Below, piece after piece: positions 16,440 to 30,300 of a stretch of DNA of 64,000 nucleotides. The stretch's first letter is position 1. Every line of letters begins with the position of its first letter. Location of the stretch: contig JBAIZL010000006.1 in NCBI GenBank assembly GCA_036971475.1, positions 133,225,731 through 133,289,730 of the forward strand. Reading direction: 5' to 3'. Source of the stretch: Prosapia bicincta. Lineage: Eukaryota > Arthropoda > Insecta > Hemiptera > Cercopidae. The notes under the pieces were generated by a model. It did no database searches, was not told the origin of the DNA, and saw only the letters and a program-made list of their open reading frames with translations. Both the position numbers and the translations under genes were made by a program.

Positions 16440-17125
16440 ACTCGGGTATAAACAAGCTCAACATGAACTCCTTTCCATTTGAGGGAATACTCATAACGTT
16501 TTTGAAGGTTTTGGATAATTTTGGTGAAGATGGGCTGTTCTATACTCAGTATACACATGGTGATTATTTCCTAGATTTGGACGCGGGTAGTTGGTGGGTC
16601 ATCACGGAAAATCTTCTCCTTCGTCATTCTCCAGACGTAGGCGTAAGAGAGGGGGGGGGGTGCGCTGGGTAAGGAAAATTTGGTCTAAAGGAAATAAGGC
16701 GTTTTCAAAAAGTTTCTTGAAGGAAATAAATGTTGTCTAAGGCATTGTGGCTGGTTGTGCCATCTTGCTTGAACAATTGTGAACCAAAATGCAGGTTTTA
16801 ACATTCCTTAGGTCTCATATCAGGTTTCTTTTCGGCGACTGTAACATATTTCAGGGGTTTTCACTTGCAGTTTTTGGGTGACCTGAAAAGCAATTCCTCT
16901 GTGCCAAATAACTGCCTGACCTTCGAAATATATCAACAATATCGGCAATAATAGTTACAGCGTCACTAGGTAGAGTCTTGTGAAATTGTTCCTGGAAACG
17001 TAGTATAGTGTGCGACAAACTCGGCCCAACCGCACAACCAGTTCCACATGAGCGATAATAATGCTCTACGATAAATGCTTTCTTTGCAGTAGTTAGTACC
17101 ATGTAAGCTAAAACTAACCTCAAAT
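16440..17125 (-). pseudogene. DUF4817/mariner-like transposase relic, internally deleted
   Basis: At 16851-17123 the minus strand encodes an N-terminal helix-turn-helix: TTAAKKAFIVEHYYRS, then FQEQFHKTLPSDAVT, then a FRRSGS/GHPKT motif, matching the DUF4817 domain of insect mariner-like transposases. Further along the same strand (about 16690-16790) comes LFKQDGTTSHNA with FLQET and RLISF, corresponding to the second catalytic Asp block (QDGA.xH). The middle of the protein is missing and frames are broken. A G9 homopolymer lies near 16651. Confidence 0.65.
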
Positions 17126-18485
17126 TAATACGTCAACACGGATACGCGGCAACAATCAAATATACGTACAGCTAATCGAGAAGGCAACTAGAACCTATTC
17201 AGTTGCAGTACTGCTGATTTTGCACTTACAGTATTTATGGAATCGTACATTACAACAAACCCTGAACAGCTCTTAAATAGTAAAATAGATTCGTTACTCC
17301 CCTTTCAACAAGGCTAGAGTCTTATTGATATTTCTTTGAATAAATAAAACAAGTTTTCATTTTGAAGTATAAAAGAGACTCGAGAATACAAGGACGGCCG
17401 CTAAGAGGGCGCAACTCTTAGCAAAGTTTACACAGTGCGCTAGACTGAAAATGGCATAATGTATTCTCTTTCGCTATGTTTATAGTGCTACAGCTGAAAA
17501 CTATTAGAATCTTCCAACTGTTGTAGTGAGAAACTCTTAAAAAGGCAAATATTGATGAATCTGAAGAAGGGTTGAACGGAAGAACGTGCCAATCTCGCTA
17601 TGAAACGTATATAACATATAGCATAACAGCGCTATATAAAACGTATTACATGTAAGTCTACGTGATGCTTGTTAATAAATTGCTTGAAAGAGTTATTGTT
17701 GCAAAGAGTAATAGCTACAGAAGCTTTCAGAACTTAAAATGGCATCTTCTCTCAAAGCAAAAAGATGTAATAGAAAAGATCGGTTTATTGAAGGACATAT
17801 ATGTGATCAATAGCTATAATTGTTTAAAAACGGGGTTCTCTACATTCCAGGCTCTGCGTTCCTCTTTATAACACTAACATTAGGTCGTCCCTCCCGTTTA
17901 CATTTGGGCAACAATTACAATCTGAGTATGAAACTGAAGCTGATTAGGACAATAAAAACCTCAGATATTTTTTTAACTTAAATATAAATATATTAGTTAC
18001 ATAAATATATTTCACCCTGTAACTGATGAAGCTGCTATCATAGGCTCCCATACGTTATTTTCTGTGAAGGCATTACTGAAAAAGTCAAGTTTTACCTTGT
18101 TTAACCTATCACTATAAAGTGCTGGGCCAAGGTACTTAATATATAAAGAAAATAAACACATTAACAATAATACTCGATTTTTTTACTAATGTAAAATAGC
18201 CCGTAAATATTCTAGGAAAACACACATTTTTCTCTGTATAAATGTTTCAGTCCTAAGTCATGTCTCTTAATGCACCAACTTTTAAAATAACATTCTGGAA
18301 AACGTCCACTGGTCTACATACAACCCTTGGTATTTATTATGTTTTTTAAATCTAGGGGGCCGCCGATCCCCCATCCCCCCAGTGTATGGACTTCCATGAC
18401 TGCAATCCTGCATGTGATTCTAGCCTTGTGCAATGTAGGTTATACCTTAAAAAAATGTTAAAAGTTCATAACTTATGTAAACCTA

Positions 18486-18488
<3 letters not shown>
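17126..18488. other. Intergenic DNA, nothing recognised
   Basis: Mixed-composition sequence with short open frames that lack coding character or family resemblance. Confidence 0.4.
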
Positions 18489-18540
<52 letters not shown>

Positions 18541-18576
18541 CGCGCGCGCGTGCACAATCATAAGTTCACACACGCG

Positions 18577-18630
<54 letters not shown>
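18489..18630. repeat. (CA)n, (CG)n and (TA)n microsatellites in series
   Basis: About 46 bp of CA is followed by a CGCGCGCG run and then about 50 bp of TA. Confidence 0.95.
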
Positions 18631-18632
<2 letters not shown>

Positions 18633-18645
18633 CTATATAATAAAT

Positions 18646-19113
18646 CAAGACTCCTGCCTATGCTCCAGAGAGGTTATCCTTGAGACCCTAACACAAGTAA
18701 CAAGAGTCTAGCAAGACTCCTGCCTTTGCTCCAGAGAGGTTATCCTTGAGACCCTAACACAAGTAACAAGAGTCTAGCAAGACTCCTGCCTATGCTCCAG
18801 AGAGGTTATCCTTGAGACCCTAACACAAGTAACAAGAGTCTAGCAAGACTCCTGCCTATGCTCCAGAGAGGTTATCCTTGAGACCCTAACTCAAGTAACA
18901 AGAGTCTAGCAAGACTCCTGCCTATGCTCCAGAGAGGTTATCCTTGAGACCCTAACACAAGTAACAAGAGTCTAGCAAGACTCCTGCCTATGCTCCACAG
19001 AGGTTATCCTTGAGACCCTAACACAAGTAACAAGAGTCTAGCAAGACTCCTGCCTATGCTCCAGAGAGGTTATCCTTGAGACCCTAACTCAAGTAACAAG
19101 AGTCTAGCAAGAC
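18646..19113. repeat. 66-bp minisatellite, seven copies
   Basis: The unit starts CAAGACTCCTGCCTATGCTC and ends ACAAGAGTCTAG. Starts at 18646 and 18712 fix the 66-bp period. Copies differ by only a few substitutions, so the array is young. Its left end abuts the (TA)n tract. Confidence 0.95.
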
Positions 19114-20330
19114 TAAATAAACATTCGTCAGAGTACAACGACGTATTTCAGTACGCACATGTCACGTCAGTGTACTCGCTGGTACACCTAATTGTAGTCA
19201 CACACCTATGTCTGTAGGCAGTTTCAGTACACTTATAAAATCCTCTCCTAAAAACCCTCTACGCCACCCAGTTTGAGAACCCCAGACTTAAGGTTTATTT
19301 TAAAAAAATAGAATTGGTGGGACGCTTTTGTATTTCTTGACAAGCTCCAATAAAGAAATTTTGGGCCCCAGGGCAAACATGAGTACCATTACTTCCAACA
19401 TACATCAATTTAACCTTGTGTTTTGTATGACATTGTAAATCCATTATTGTTACCGCAATAAAAGCAACGAGGCCTACTGAATCTAATCTTTAAATGATTG
19501 GATTTGTTTAATTAAACTGCCATTCTTTTACAGCAATAAGATATTAGTTTTTTGTGAATAGAACATTAAAAGCTTGAATAATTGCACATTGTACTTTTCA
19601 TACTTTATTCACTTTATTCACTTTAAATTTTTTTATGGATCTCGCCACTCGTGTAATTATTTCCACAGTAATAAAACACCAACTTGGCCAGGCCTGCCAA
19701 GGCTTGTTAAAAAGCATACATACGTCTTAAAAACTGAACGTGCTTAAGAAAAAATAATTTTTACATTATATAACTGAAGCACTATATAAGGTTTAGCTTG
19801 TATAGAAGACTTGTGGCCATTAAGTATTCTATACGCTCTAAGAATACGAGTAGCCTATAACTTAAAATTGTCCTACCCTAAAAGTATGTGGCCTTCAGAT
19901 TAGTAGAGGGGCGTACTTAGGTCATAGTCAAAGCAGTTCTGTGTGGCTTAAACACAGTGAGGGAAATATTAATTGCAGTGTTAAATGAATAAATTTTAAA
20001 ATAAAGTAATTTCTACCCAGGTGTCTACGTTTTCAATAACTTGATCCATATGAAATTATTCAATGAAATTTTACAGATAATTTCTTTCACTTCTTTCAGT
20101 AAAATGTATATAAATACCTGCAAATCTATTCGATTCCATCTTTTCTTGAGCTACTATTTTTTTTCTTGAGCTATTGAAAATTGTATCTCATAATTTTCTT
20201 TATGGTCATCATGACTTGGTTGAAAATCAACAGGAAACAACTGTGTTGTAAATGGGATATTCATCTGGAAACACCAAAGCAGTTAACAAAATGTTCAAGC
20301 ACGAAAACTTATTCTAAAGTGTAACAGTGT
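19114..20330. other. Intergenic DNA with a possible hAT terminus near 19255-19287
   Basis: On the minus strand 19262-19287 reads CTGGGGTTCTCAAACTGGG, which resembles hAT-family terminal inverted repeats (CAGNGGTTCTCAAAC). No matching opposite end was found. The rest shows nothing recognisable. Confidence 0.35.
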
Positions 20331-20338
20331 TTAAAAAA

Positions 20339-20395
<57 letters not shown>
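20331..20395. repeat. (A)n(TA)n microsatellite
   Basis: About 26 A residues run directly into a TA tract, which could mark the tail of an old retroposed element on the plus strand. Confidence 0.9.
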
Positions 20396-20397
<2 letters not shown>

Positions 20398-22042
20398 TAT
20401 AAGAATAACTTTCCGATATTCCACGCAATAAATACTGGTGATTTTGGTTTCTGATTTAAAATATTTTGAAACTCTGTCTTTAAAAAGTAATTGACTGTTA
20501 TATTTTTTGATTATTTGAGTTGCTTTGTAACAAAGGAGACGAAAATATGCATATTAGCTGAATGCCCTTCAGGCTCTCTCATATTCAAATGCAGAAGCCT
20601 CCTTTCACTGAAATAAGAAAATCTGCAAAGAACATAATAGCCATGGGGAAGGATTAGCCACTCTGCTACGCTTGTGTGGACTACCTGGAAAGAGTGTGGC
20701 GATGAAAAAGCAAAAGTGACACAATATATTTCTTCTTACATATCTATTATCATTTACTACTTCAGAAATTTATATAATTTATTAGTAAAAACATTTGTGT
20801 GAAAAAATAAGCTAACCCATAAGCTAAACTTAAGATATTAGGGCTGAGAATATAGACATTACCCCTCCTCTACTACAACAACGCGCCATTTACAGCATAT
20901 TAATTACAAACCTGTGGCCCTAAACAATTCTGTGTCCCTGTAATCCGTCAAGTTCCTTAATATTGCTATCTATTAGCACTTTTAGCCTCTACCCACTATC
21001 GCTGGAATTTCCAATGCTAATACAATCTGGTGGCTAAACTAATACATTCAGGCGATGGAGAAAAGAATGAAATTGGAATAATTTTGAATTTCCCTGGAAG
21101 ACTACACAGATAAATTTAAAATATCAGCTCTGTCAGCTGCCTACAGATAGGAAACGTACAAAACCAGAGATGTGAGAAATTAAATATTGTTGCAGTTGTT
21201 CAAATCAGTTGGAACAGTTGAAAATCAAAACGGTTGGAAAAGGTTATGTTGTGTACTAAACACAAATGTTTATTTATTACTAATTTTGTGAGAGTTTCTA
21301 AAATTGTAAAAGGTTTTAAAACCCACATAAATTTAAATATACTTTATATTATTACTTATGTTGAAATCGTTTTAAGTGCAAAATTAGTGTGTAAAATAAC
21401 TGTGTTTGTTGGTGTGACAAAATCATTTTGCTAAATGTTTTTGAATCAAATCGGCAAATTTAATATTTAATGGGAAATGGCATAATAAAATTGAACACGT
21501 CAAGACATCTGTCCTGACAACTGAGTTGAAACATAACTTTCTACTCAGACCAGCGTTACTTATTCATCTTTATTTACATTTGTACTTAGCAGATAATTGC
21601 AGTAATATCGTGTCGTAGCTCTATATCTTTGCTTGGTTCAGTTGTTCTTATTAGTCACATTTTCGTAGTATCACGGCACCACTGACACTAAATTGCCTAC
21701 ATAACGCCTTGACTGACGCTAAATTGCCTAGAAGAGCCATGTTATATCTCAGTGTGTACAGTACTATATATGTGTACATGTTAAGCCAAATTTACTATAT
21801 TTGTTGTATAAATGTAACTGTATGTTGTAAACCTCAAGATTAACTAGTAAACCTTTCATTGAAAAACATGAAGTGGTAAATGTAAGTATTTTGTAGAATA
21901 ACAGGAAGGGTTTTTGGGCTTTTACCACTAAATTTTGAAGATGTTGGAAAATTTTCCAAAATAAAGATGTGGAAATTTTACTAATGACGGATGGCAAATG
22001 TGGGTCTTGAGAATAACAAATGAGTATTGCCTTATCATTTTC
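20396..22042. other. Intergenic DNA, nothing recognised
   Basis: No convincing gene, RNA or element. The sequence near 21665-21740 repeats a short phrase (CTGACNCTAAATTGCCTA) twice. Confidence 0.4.
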
Positions 22043-22176
22043 CATGTGTGTGTGTGTGTGAGTTCGTGTGTGTGTGTTTGTGTGTGAGTTCGTGTGTGTG
22101 TGTGTGTGTGTGTGTGTGTTGTACGCGCGCGCGTGTTAGTGTGTGTGTGCAAGTAAGTGCGTGCATGTATGTTCGT

Positions 22177-22209
<33 letters not shown>

Positions 22210-22239
22210 TGTGTGCGAATGCGTGCTTGTGTGTGAGTT

Positions 22240-22273
<34 letters not shown>

Positions 22274-22345
22274 GTACATGCGCGCGTGTTAGTCTGTGTG
22301 TGCAAGTAGGTGCGTGCATGTATGTTCGATAGTGTGTTCGTGTGC
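22043..22345. repeat. Complex (GT)n array with 153-bp internal duplication
   Basis: GT repeats interrupted by GTGTTGTACGCGCGCG-type and GTGCGTGCATGTATGTTCG blocks. These blocks occur twice, 153 bp apart (GTAC at 22121 and 22274). The alternating purine-pyrimidine sequence could adopt Z-DNA. Frames here are artefacts. Confidence 0.93.
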
Positions 22346-24250
22346 CTGAGGTAGTGAGTTTAATGTTGGTACCACAGCTAGTCCTCCACAGCTAGATAGC
22401 ATTTCTGACCTCACTAAGAACCAGTGATAATGCTTGACAAAATCTGTCAGAGAAACAGTCACTAGATTTAAAAAACCTTGCTCTTGTAGGTTTAACCCTT
22501 TGAGCTTTTGTTTTCCGGAGAATTAATTAGTTGAAAGTATCTAGCCTTATTACCATGGTTTATGATTGTCCAAGAAAGTAGCTTTATAAAATAATATTTA
22601 TACTCAATTTGTAAGTTACTAACTTTATTAGATTTTCTCAAAAAAATATATAACTAGCACAGTATACAAATAGCAAGTTCAAACATGTTTTATTACATTT
22701 ATAATTTATATCAGTTCAACATTTTACCCAATTAAACTTAATATTAACATCTAAAAAAACACTATGATTTTTTATTCAACCATGTAAGAAAAATTACTTA
22801 TTTGAATAAATATAATTAATTGAAAATTATATATTTAAACCCAAAACTTCATACCCTGAAACGCAAAATTTACCCAGTAAAACAAACATATTTAAAAATC
22901 AAAACTAATTAAAAAATAATACATACTCGAAATTTAATATTAAATCATAAAATTAAATTATAAAATTTAATATATTTTAAAATAAAAAAAAACATACCTA
23001 AAAATCAGAATTAAATCACAAAATCACACACATCTATTTTTTAAAAGACTATCGATTATTTAAAATTAAACCTCTTACTTTTCTTTCCTAATATATTGCT
23101 AATACATAACCTAATTCTGTAGTTCTTAAAAATAATTTCTAATAACAATTTCAGTTGAAATGGTCGATGCCTTAAGAATGTACAACACTCGTTCCTTTCA
23201 GAAGGTCACACTCATAATTAAATAACCACCGAATAAACAAATGTTTGTTGTCCTAGATAATTACCAAAATATCTAGCAAAATTATTTTTAAATTTGTCCT
23301 CATTTTGTTGTAATTTCTTGTCTTTAACCCCAACAATGAAAAACTTTTTGAAAACAGATTAAGTTACCCCTGAATCTATTTAATTCCGAACTTATTAATA
23401 ATATCTGAAAATTATGTCAAAACATCTCATTTCGACTGCCAAGTATTTCTGTACCATTTTATATTTTGTTTATTTCTAACTGGCATTGAATATTTTGGAT
23501 TTGCAACTGATTTAATACTTTCCCTACTACCTCTTTAATATATTACTATTTTATTACATTTATTTATCACATAATAAAAAAGTCAACAAAATATTATTTT
23601 AAAGCATAAACATTTAGACACAATAATTATTAAACTAAATACCCATCATTCTACTTGTGGCAGAGTAACTCAATTTAATATATTTGTGTTGATTCTGAAC
23701 CCTGGAATTCTGTGAAACCCCATTTATTTATTTCACATCTCAACTAGCAGCATTTTACAAACATTTTAACTTATTATGCATTTTAGTACTCTTTTAAAAT
23801 TATCTTTATTTAAAGTTGAGATATTTTTCACAATTTTGATTCTATTTCTTTGCATTTATTTACACCTTACTAATTCCATGCCCGCCAGTTTGGTTCTATG
23901 AAGCATTTCAACATAGCGTCGCATTTGCCTTCATGTTATATTTTTAGAAGATAAGGAAACTCTATTCAAAAACATTTTTTTATTAAAATTTGCCAATTTA
24001 CCAAAAAAATTTCATTTTAATTTGTAGTTATTTATATATATGAAAAAGCTAAAATTGTTCTAATTCTTTGTAACTCGAGCAGATTGTCCTTGTGATGTTG
24101 GCGAAATTTGGATACAGAATTGGCCGGATATCCTCCGATATTTTCTGTGGTAACAGTGGCGTCCTTTCCTCAGCATTGGTTGAGCTGGTTATTCCCCTCT
24201 ACCTTACTTTGAAATTTTATAAGTTGTTGTTTATTTCAAGTATATTACTT
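22346..24250. other. AT-rich intergenic DNA, nothing recognised
   Basis: Very AT-rich from about 22550 to 24050, with no open frame of note and no identifiable element. Confidence 0.45.
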
Positions 24251-26174
24251 CTCTATATTAGTGTATAAGTCTGTTACTTGTTAACATTAAAGTGTTTGTC
24301 CTGGATTGATTCACCTATTGTGCACTTCCACGGCCAAACTTTAATTTACTCATTCCGCCTTTGTATTTATTTAGCCCTTCCCTGTTCTATATTAGTGTAT
24401 AAGTCTGTTACTTGTTAACATTAAAGTGTTTGTCCTGGATTGATTCACCTATTGTGCACTTCCACGGCCAAACTTCACTTTACTCACTCCGCCTTTGTAT
24501 TTATTTAGCCCTTCTCTGCTCTATATTAGTGTATAAGTCTGGTACTTGTTAACATTAAAGTGTTTGTCCTGGATTGATTCACCTATTGTGCACTTCCACG
24601 GCCAAACTTTACTTTACTCACTCCGCCTTTGTATTTATTTAGCCCTTCCCTGTTCTATATTAGTGTATAAGTCTGGTACTTGTTAACATTAAAGTGTTTG
24701 TCCTGGATTGATTCACCTATTGTGCACTTCCACGGCCAAACTTCACTTTACTCACTCCGCCTTTGTATTTATTTAGCCCTTCTCTGCTCTATATTAGTGT
24801 ATAAGTCTGGTACTTGTTAACATTAAAGTGTTTGTCCTGGATTGATTCACCTATTGTGCACTTCCACGGCCAAACTTTACTTTACTCACTCCGCCTTTGT
24901 ATTTATTTAGCCCTTTTTTGCTCTATATTAGAATTTAAGTCTGTTACTTGTTAACATTTAAGTGTTTGTCCTGGATTGAGTCACCTATTGTGCACTTCCA
25001 CGGCCAAACTTCACTTTACTCACTCCGCCTTTGTATTTATTTAGCCCTTCTCTGCTCTATATTAGTGTATAAGTCTGGTACTTGTTAACATTAAAGTGTT
25101 TGTCCTGGATTGATTCACCTATTGTGCACTTCCACGGCCAAACTTTACTTTACTCACTCCGCCTTTGTATTTATTTAGCCCTTCTCTGCTCTATATTAGT
25201 GTATAAGTCTGTTAATTGTTAACATTAAAGTGTTTGTCCTGGATTGATTCACCTATTTTGCACTTCCACGGCCAAACTTTACTTTACTCACTCCGCCTTT
25301 GTATTTATTTAGCCCTTTTTTGCTCTATATTAGAATTTAAGTCTGTTACTTGTTAACATTAAAGTGTTTGTCCTGGATTGATTCACCTATTGTGCACTTC
25401 CACGGCCAAACTTTACTTTACTCACTCCGCCTTTGTATTTATTTAGCCCTTCTCTGCTCTATATTAGTGTATAAGTCTGGTACTTGTTAACATTAAAGTG
25501 TTTGTCCTGGATTGATTCACCTATTGTTCACTTCCACGGCCAAACCTTACTTCACTCACTCCGCCTTTGTATTTATTTAGCCCTTCCCTGCTCTACATTA
25601 GTGTATAAGTCTGTTACTTGTTAATATTAAAGTGTTTGTCCTGGATTGATTCACCTATTGTGCACTTCCACGGCCAAACTTTACTTCACTCACTCCGCCT
25701 TTGTATTTATTTAGCCCTTCCCTGCTCTATATTAGTGTATAAGTCTGTTACTTGTTAACATTAAAGTGTTTGTCCTGGATTGATTCACCTATTGTGCACT
25801 TCCACGGCCAAACCTTACTTCACTCACTCCGCCTTTGTATTTATTTAGCCCGTCCCTGCTCTATATTAGTGTATAAGTCTGTTACTTGTTAACATTAAAG
25901 TGTTTGTCCTGGATTGATTCACCTATTGTGCACTCCCACGGCCAAACTTTACTTTACTCACTCCGCCTTTGTATTTATTTAGCCCGTCCCTGCTCTATAT
26001 TAGTGTATAAGTCTGTTACTTGTTAACATTAAAGTGTTTGTCCTGGATTGATTCACCTATTGTGCACTTCCACGGCCAAACCTTACTTTACTCACTCCGC
26101 CTTTGTATTTATTTAGCCCGTCCCTGCTCTATATTAGTGTATAAGTCTGTTACTTGGTAACATTAAAGGGTTTC
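24251..26174. repeat. 134-bp satellite array, about 14.4 copies
   Basis: The unit starts CTCTATATTAGTGTATAAGT and contains TGTTTGTCCTGGATTGATTC, TTCCACGGCCAAAC and CTCCGCCTTTGTATTTATTT. Starts at 24251, 24385 and 24519 fix the period at 134 bp. Monomers differ at a few percent of sites. Variants such as AGAATTTAAGTCTG (near 24931 and 25332) recur 402 bp, or three units, apart, hinting at higher-order copying. No coding sequence. Confidence 0.97.
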
Positions 26175-29029
26175 TAAATATGATGGGTTTACGTCGTATG
26201 ATGCACTCCTGAAATCCACCAGTTAAAGATACGTGTCATACATTGACTCACCTTACATCCTAACGACGAAACAACCAGGTAGACTGGTTAAAACTATGGC
26301 CCTATCCTGCATTACGTATTCCACTACAGGCGCTTGCGAACTGTTGAACAGGATCTCCTGGAGGAATATATACCCAGACTTTTTTAAAACAACACTCTTT
26401 CAATATGCTAGCTCAAGTTTTAAATGAATTTCCAAGAACGAATTCTTTAATAACATTATCTTTATGTAATAAGAATATTGTATTACATTTATATTATGTT
26501 TTAAGGTGGCAAGACTTTGAATGTTTTGTAATTTGGTTCCTCAAGCATTTGGATTATTAAAATAATTGAAACTATTGAATAATTTTAATTATAATTTATT
26601 AAATCAGTTTTTTCCTTCGTTACTTCAAACGCTTCTTAAATAACGTTGCAAAAATTATGCATATTGCAGAGTGACGTAAGAAAGTACAAACATATCCATT
26701 TAATCAATTAAATTTACTATAGGATTTCTTTGAGAGTCTTTTTATTTAATCTGTTACTAATTCAGTTCGTAATTTGTTGCCAGGCGTTTCTTTTTGTTAG
26801 TATTAAATTGTATGCACACACAATTTATTCAAAATATATTGCAGATTTCTCAAGTAACTTATTATTAAACAGGATATATAAATGTACATTTTGTATTATT
26901 GATATAAAGATGAAAACATATATATTTATTTAATTGTATTACAGAAAATCGTTGAATTTTAGATTCATTGTCCATTTAATTAATTTAACTTATATAAAAT
27001 TTTTAAAAATGCGACAATATTTTCTAAGAAATTGTTCCCATTTAGTATTTTTTATAATTTAGTTCCATAGGAATTAGGATCTTTAAAATTTATTGAAAGT
27101 TTTATCTAATTTGATTTACAATTTAATTAATCAAAATAATATTCATTCTTTACTTCAAAGATTTTTTAAATAATATTTTTTTGCAAACGTTGAAGGCAAA
27201 AATACAGTAATGATCATTTACCTATTCAAAATTGATAAATCTTTTGCTTGAGTGTCCTTTTATTTCATTTGTTGGTAAAACAATGTCCTAATTTGTCCTC
27301 TGTTGTTCTCTAAAAACCTGTGTTTTTTATTCCTAAATATTTTATGCACATGCAATTCATACAAAACCTAATTTACATTTGAAAAATTTTATAATAAAAC
27401 ATGACATATATTGTCTAGAAGAAACAACACTGAGAAATGAACATATTAGCAATATTTAGTTTAAGGTGGAAAGAATTAATCATTGAAGTTTTATCTTCAT
27501 TGTTTACTTAATTATTTATATTTCTACAAAATTTGTTAAAATTTTTGAAATTTTTTTTAAAATTCTTGTTCCTATTTAGTGATTGTTTGAATACAACTTG
27601 TAACTTACTTTCATCTGAAATAACTGAAAATTTTGGCACCGGCTGATAAAGAATACTATTTAAATTTTGAAAACTAAGTCATTCCGAAACGTTTCAACAA
27701 GCCAGAATATTGTAATGTTAGGAAGTCAGAAAAGTCTGCTCGAATTTATGTAAATGATGTCTAATTCTATGGTAAAAACCATCAAATTAATCATGACTTA
27801 CTTCTCCTGCCATTGTATTATTTGACTTAATATTGATTAAACTTTGTATATTTTTTATTTACAATATTTTATTACATAGATTCTCGTATACTAATATTAT
27901 CTATATTTTTTTAATATCCCTTATGAATGTGTACCTTATTATATAAACTTGGGCGTTTAAGAGGAAACGTGAAGCCATCTTTTCTGTTAAATTTAATTTG
28001 ATTCCTTTATTTTATATTTTTATATCTAAGTTTATTTAAAACTTTGTATAAATAATTGATTTTCGGCACTTTCCCATGCCCATAACGTCATTCTAAACGT
28101 CCGGCTTCCGAGATTTGTTCCTCCATTGCTGAAGATCTACTTACCCTTTCTTCTGTTCGTACTTTTCAAGTTTAACTTAATATTACGACTGAATGATAAA
28201 ATTTCACGATATTTTCACCTTGAGTATACGAGATTATTCGGAGATTTATAGTAAAGACATTGAGAAATATCGTAGTTACCCCTCTCGGCCGACGATTTAG
28301 GCTACTAGCCACGCAGGATTTTACTTTTTACGTTTCTAATAACACAGAGCTTCCAGATATAGGCCGTGAGTTTTGCTTATATATGACCTTTGCTAGGGCA
28401 GATTATTATACCTTTAGTTACTTGTGTGACCTACATATTGCAACATCACATAAATTTGGTATTATTAGGTTGAAATTATATTATACAAAAAATTATTGAA
28501 ATTTGAATTTTTATGAAGTTGAAAGACCATACCTAGCCATCAAAGACACACAAGGGTGCGTTGCAACGGGTCAAATTTAACTTTCCTTACCCTCGCCTGT
28601 CCTACTTATCTTGCAATTTCTGCCCTCTCTGGTTTTTTTGTGTGTTATCATTTATAAATTATGTATGTCAACATACTCATATCCCGATAAGTATAAGTGA
28701 ATTTATATTTATGAATTTATTTTAGTAAGTTTGTAACCCTCATTCTAAATTTTGCACCTATCTTCCCTTATTGTGCTATTTTAGGACAGCTCCATCGATG
28801 TCTTTGACATCCAAAACCTTTTACCTTTGACATTACCTTTTATACATTCCATCTGCGTCGTTCATACAAATAATTACCTTCGTAACTTGTCTAATACTTA
28901 CCGGTGTGGCCCTGCAATGGTAATAACCTAAGCAGGGTGTTCAATTTAAATTTCGAAACCTGTAATTTTCCCAAACATAGATCTCATTGCAAATGAAATT
29001 CCTAAATTCATTTAAAAACCAATTAGGTT
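26175..29029. other. AT-rich intergenic DNA, nothing recognised
   Basis: Short open frames exist (for example 26233-26427 and 28260-28499, plus) but show no domain, no splice context and no codon structure to support them. From 26440 to 27960 the sequence is extremely AT-rich. Confidence 0.4.
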
Positions 29030-30300
29030 AGTAGTTGCATCAGCTAGCATAGTACTGGGAGGGAGGTTTGTGACGTTTTAGAGGTGTTACATATGCCTGA
29101 GCATTAATGAGCAAAACTTGCGCTCCCGTATCTATTTCAACGTATACTCTGTGATCGTATATCCTCGCCTGTATTGCCGGGCAGTGTTCGATATTTGAGT
29201 TAACCGGTCTTCTGTGTTCTCCATCTTCCACAAACCATTCCCGAATATTTAGGGATAGTCCGACTAATTTTGCGCTATAACACCGAGATTTTTACTCCTA
29301 ACATATGAGCCTTATTGGCCGTATACGCGATAAGTATCCTTCATCTCCATGTTCCTCTACTTTTGATCGGAGTTTCCTCTAGGTGTTTTGAGGCTACTTT
29401 TTACAGGGAACTTACAGTTACGTTTTTTGGTTGACTACTAGTTCCAGGATTGGACTTTGTATGATCAGGTCTTGTAGGGTACGGGGTTCCAGGTTTTCCT
29501 TTGGAGTCACCATAGGATCTCCGGATATGATTAGGAGATTGGGAGGTTGGTTACGCTCGGCTTATTGCTTGGCTTTGAATTTTAATAACGCTTATTATCT
29601 AAAATGCGTGTAACACTTTCTTTTCGTTAAAACCCCAATTAGTTTTTCCTAATAATTCGCTAAATGTCTCATAACCTTCTCCCCCTTTTTTATTGCCCGT
29701 CACCATTCACCACCCGAAATCCTTAAAATTTTTATATATTGTTACGTTTGGAATCTCTCCCCATTGTTGGGTCAATTTCATTAATTAACCTTTCAACCTC
29801 TGTTAGGAATGACATGGGACCCTCTATTTATTTCCTCCAATACTCAATGTTGTGTTTTTGGGGATGATTGTTACTTCTTTGTCTTTTTCCTTTAACTTTT
29901 CTTACATCACTGAAATATAACTTTCCCACTGTTCCATCCTTTCTTTCATTCCTCCTGTCTCCTGGGTGACAGATACTTGATGGATCTTAGGGCTTGCCCT
30001 TACAGTTTCCATATACTGTTTCCATTCCTCTATCTACTGCAGTCTTATTTTTATTTTTTCTCTACCTTTCTCCAGCTTCCTCTCTGTCACTTTCCCTTTT
30101 CGCCTTTGCTTCTACTTGATCTCTTTCCCTTTTCGCCTTTGCTTCAGCTTTTTCGCATTCCTTTTCAGCCCTTGCTTCCTGTTTCTCCGTTTCCCACCTA
30201 TCCTCCACTTCCTCTTTATCTTTTTCCTTCTCAACTTTCTCGTTTCCGCCTTCCACATCTGTAGAATTTCTTTTTATCCAGACCTTCCTATCTCCTTAGC
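29030..30300 (-). pseudogene. LTR retrotransposon gag/protease relic
   Basis: At 29040-29231 the minus strand reads PAIQARIYDHRVYVEIDTGA then QVLLINA. DTGA is the catalytic motif of retropepsins, and the hydrophobic residues before and after fit. Upstream at 30062-30256 is a highly charged Glu/Lys/Arg coiled-coil frame of the kind found in insect gag proteins, and between them are scraps such as FLTEVERLINEIDPTMG. Stops and frameshifts separate all parts. No LTRs or reverse transcriptase were found. Assignment to a Gypsy-like group is tentative. Confidence 0.45.

Noticed and set aside
22027..22319. Overlapping His/Thr- and Cys/Val-rich frames on both strands
   Set aside because: Microsatellite translations.
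24251..26174. Possible CRISPR array
   Set aside because: Whole 134-bp units repeat without unique spacers; the same holds for the 54-, 66-, 128- and 175-bp arrays, and the host is eukaryotic.
26730..26933. Small plus-strand frame with a signal-peptide-like start
   Set aside because: Extremely AT-rich region, no promoter or splice support; hydrophobic residues are expected by composition.
28260..28499. 79-codon plus-strand frame
   Set aside because: No recognisable domain, no start context, no flanking exons.
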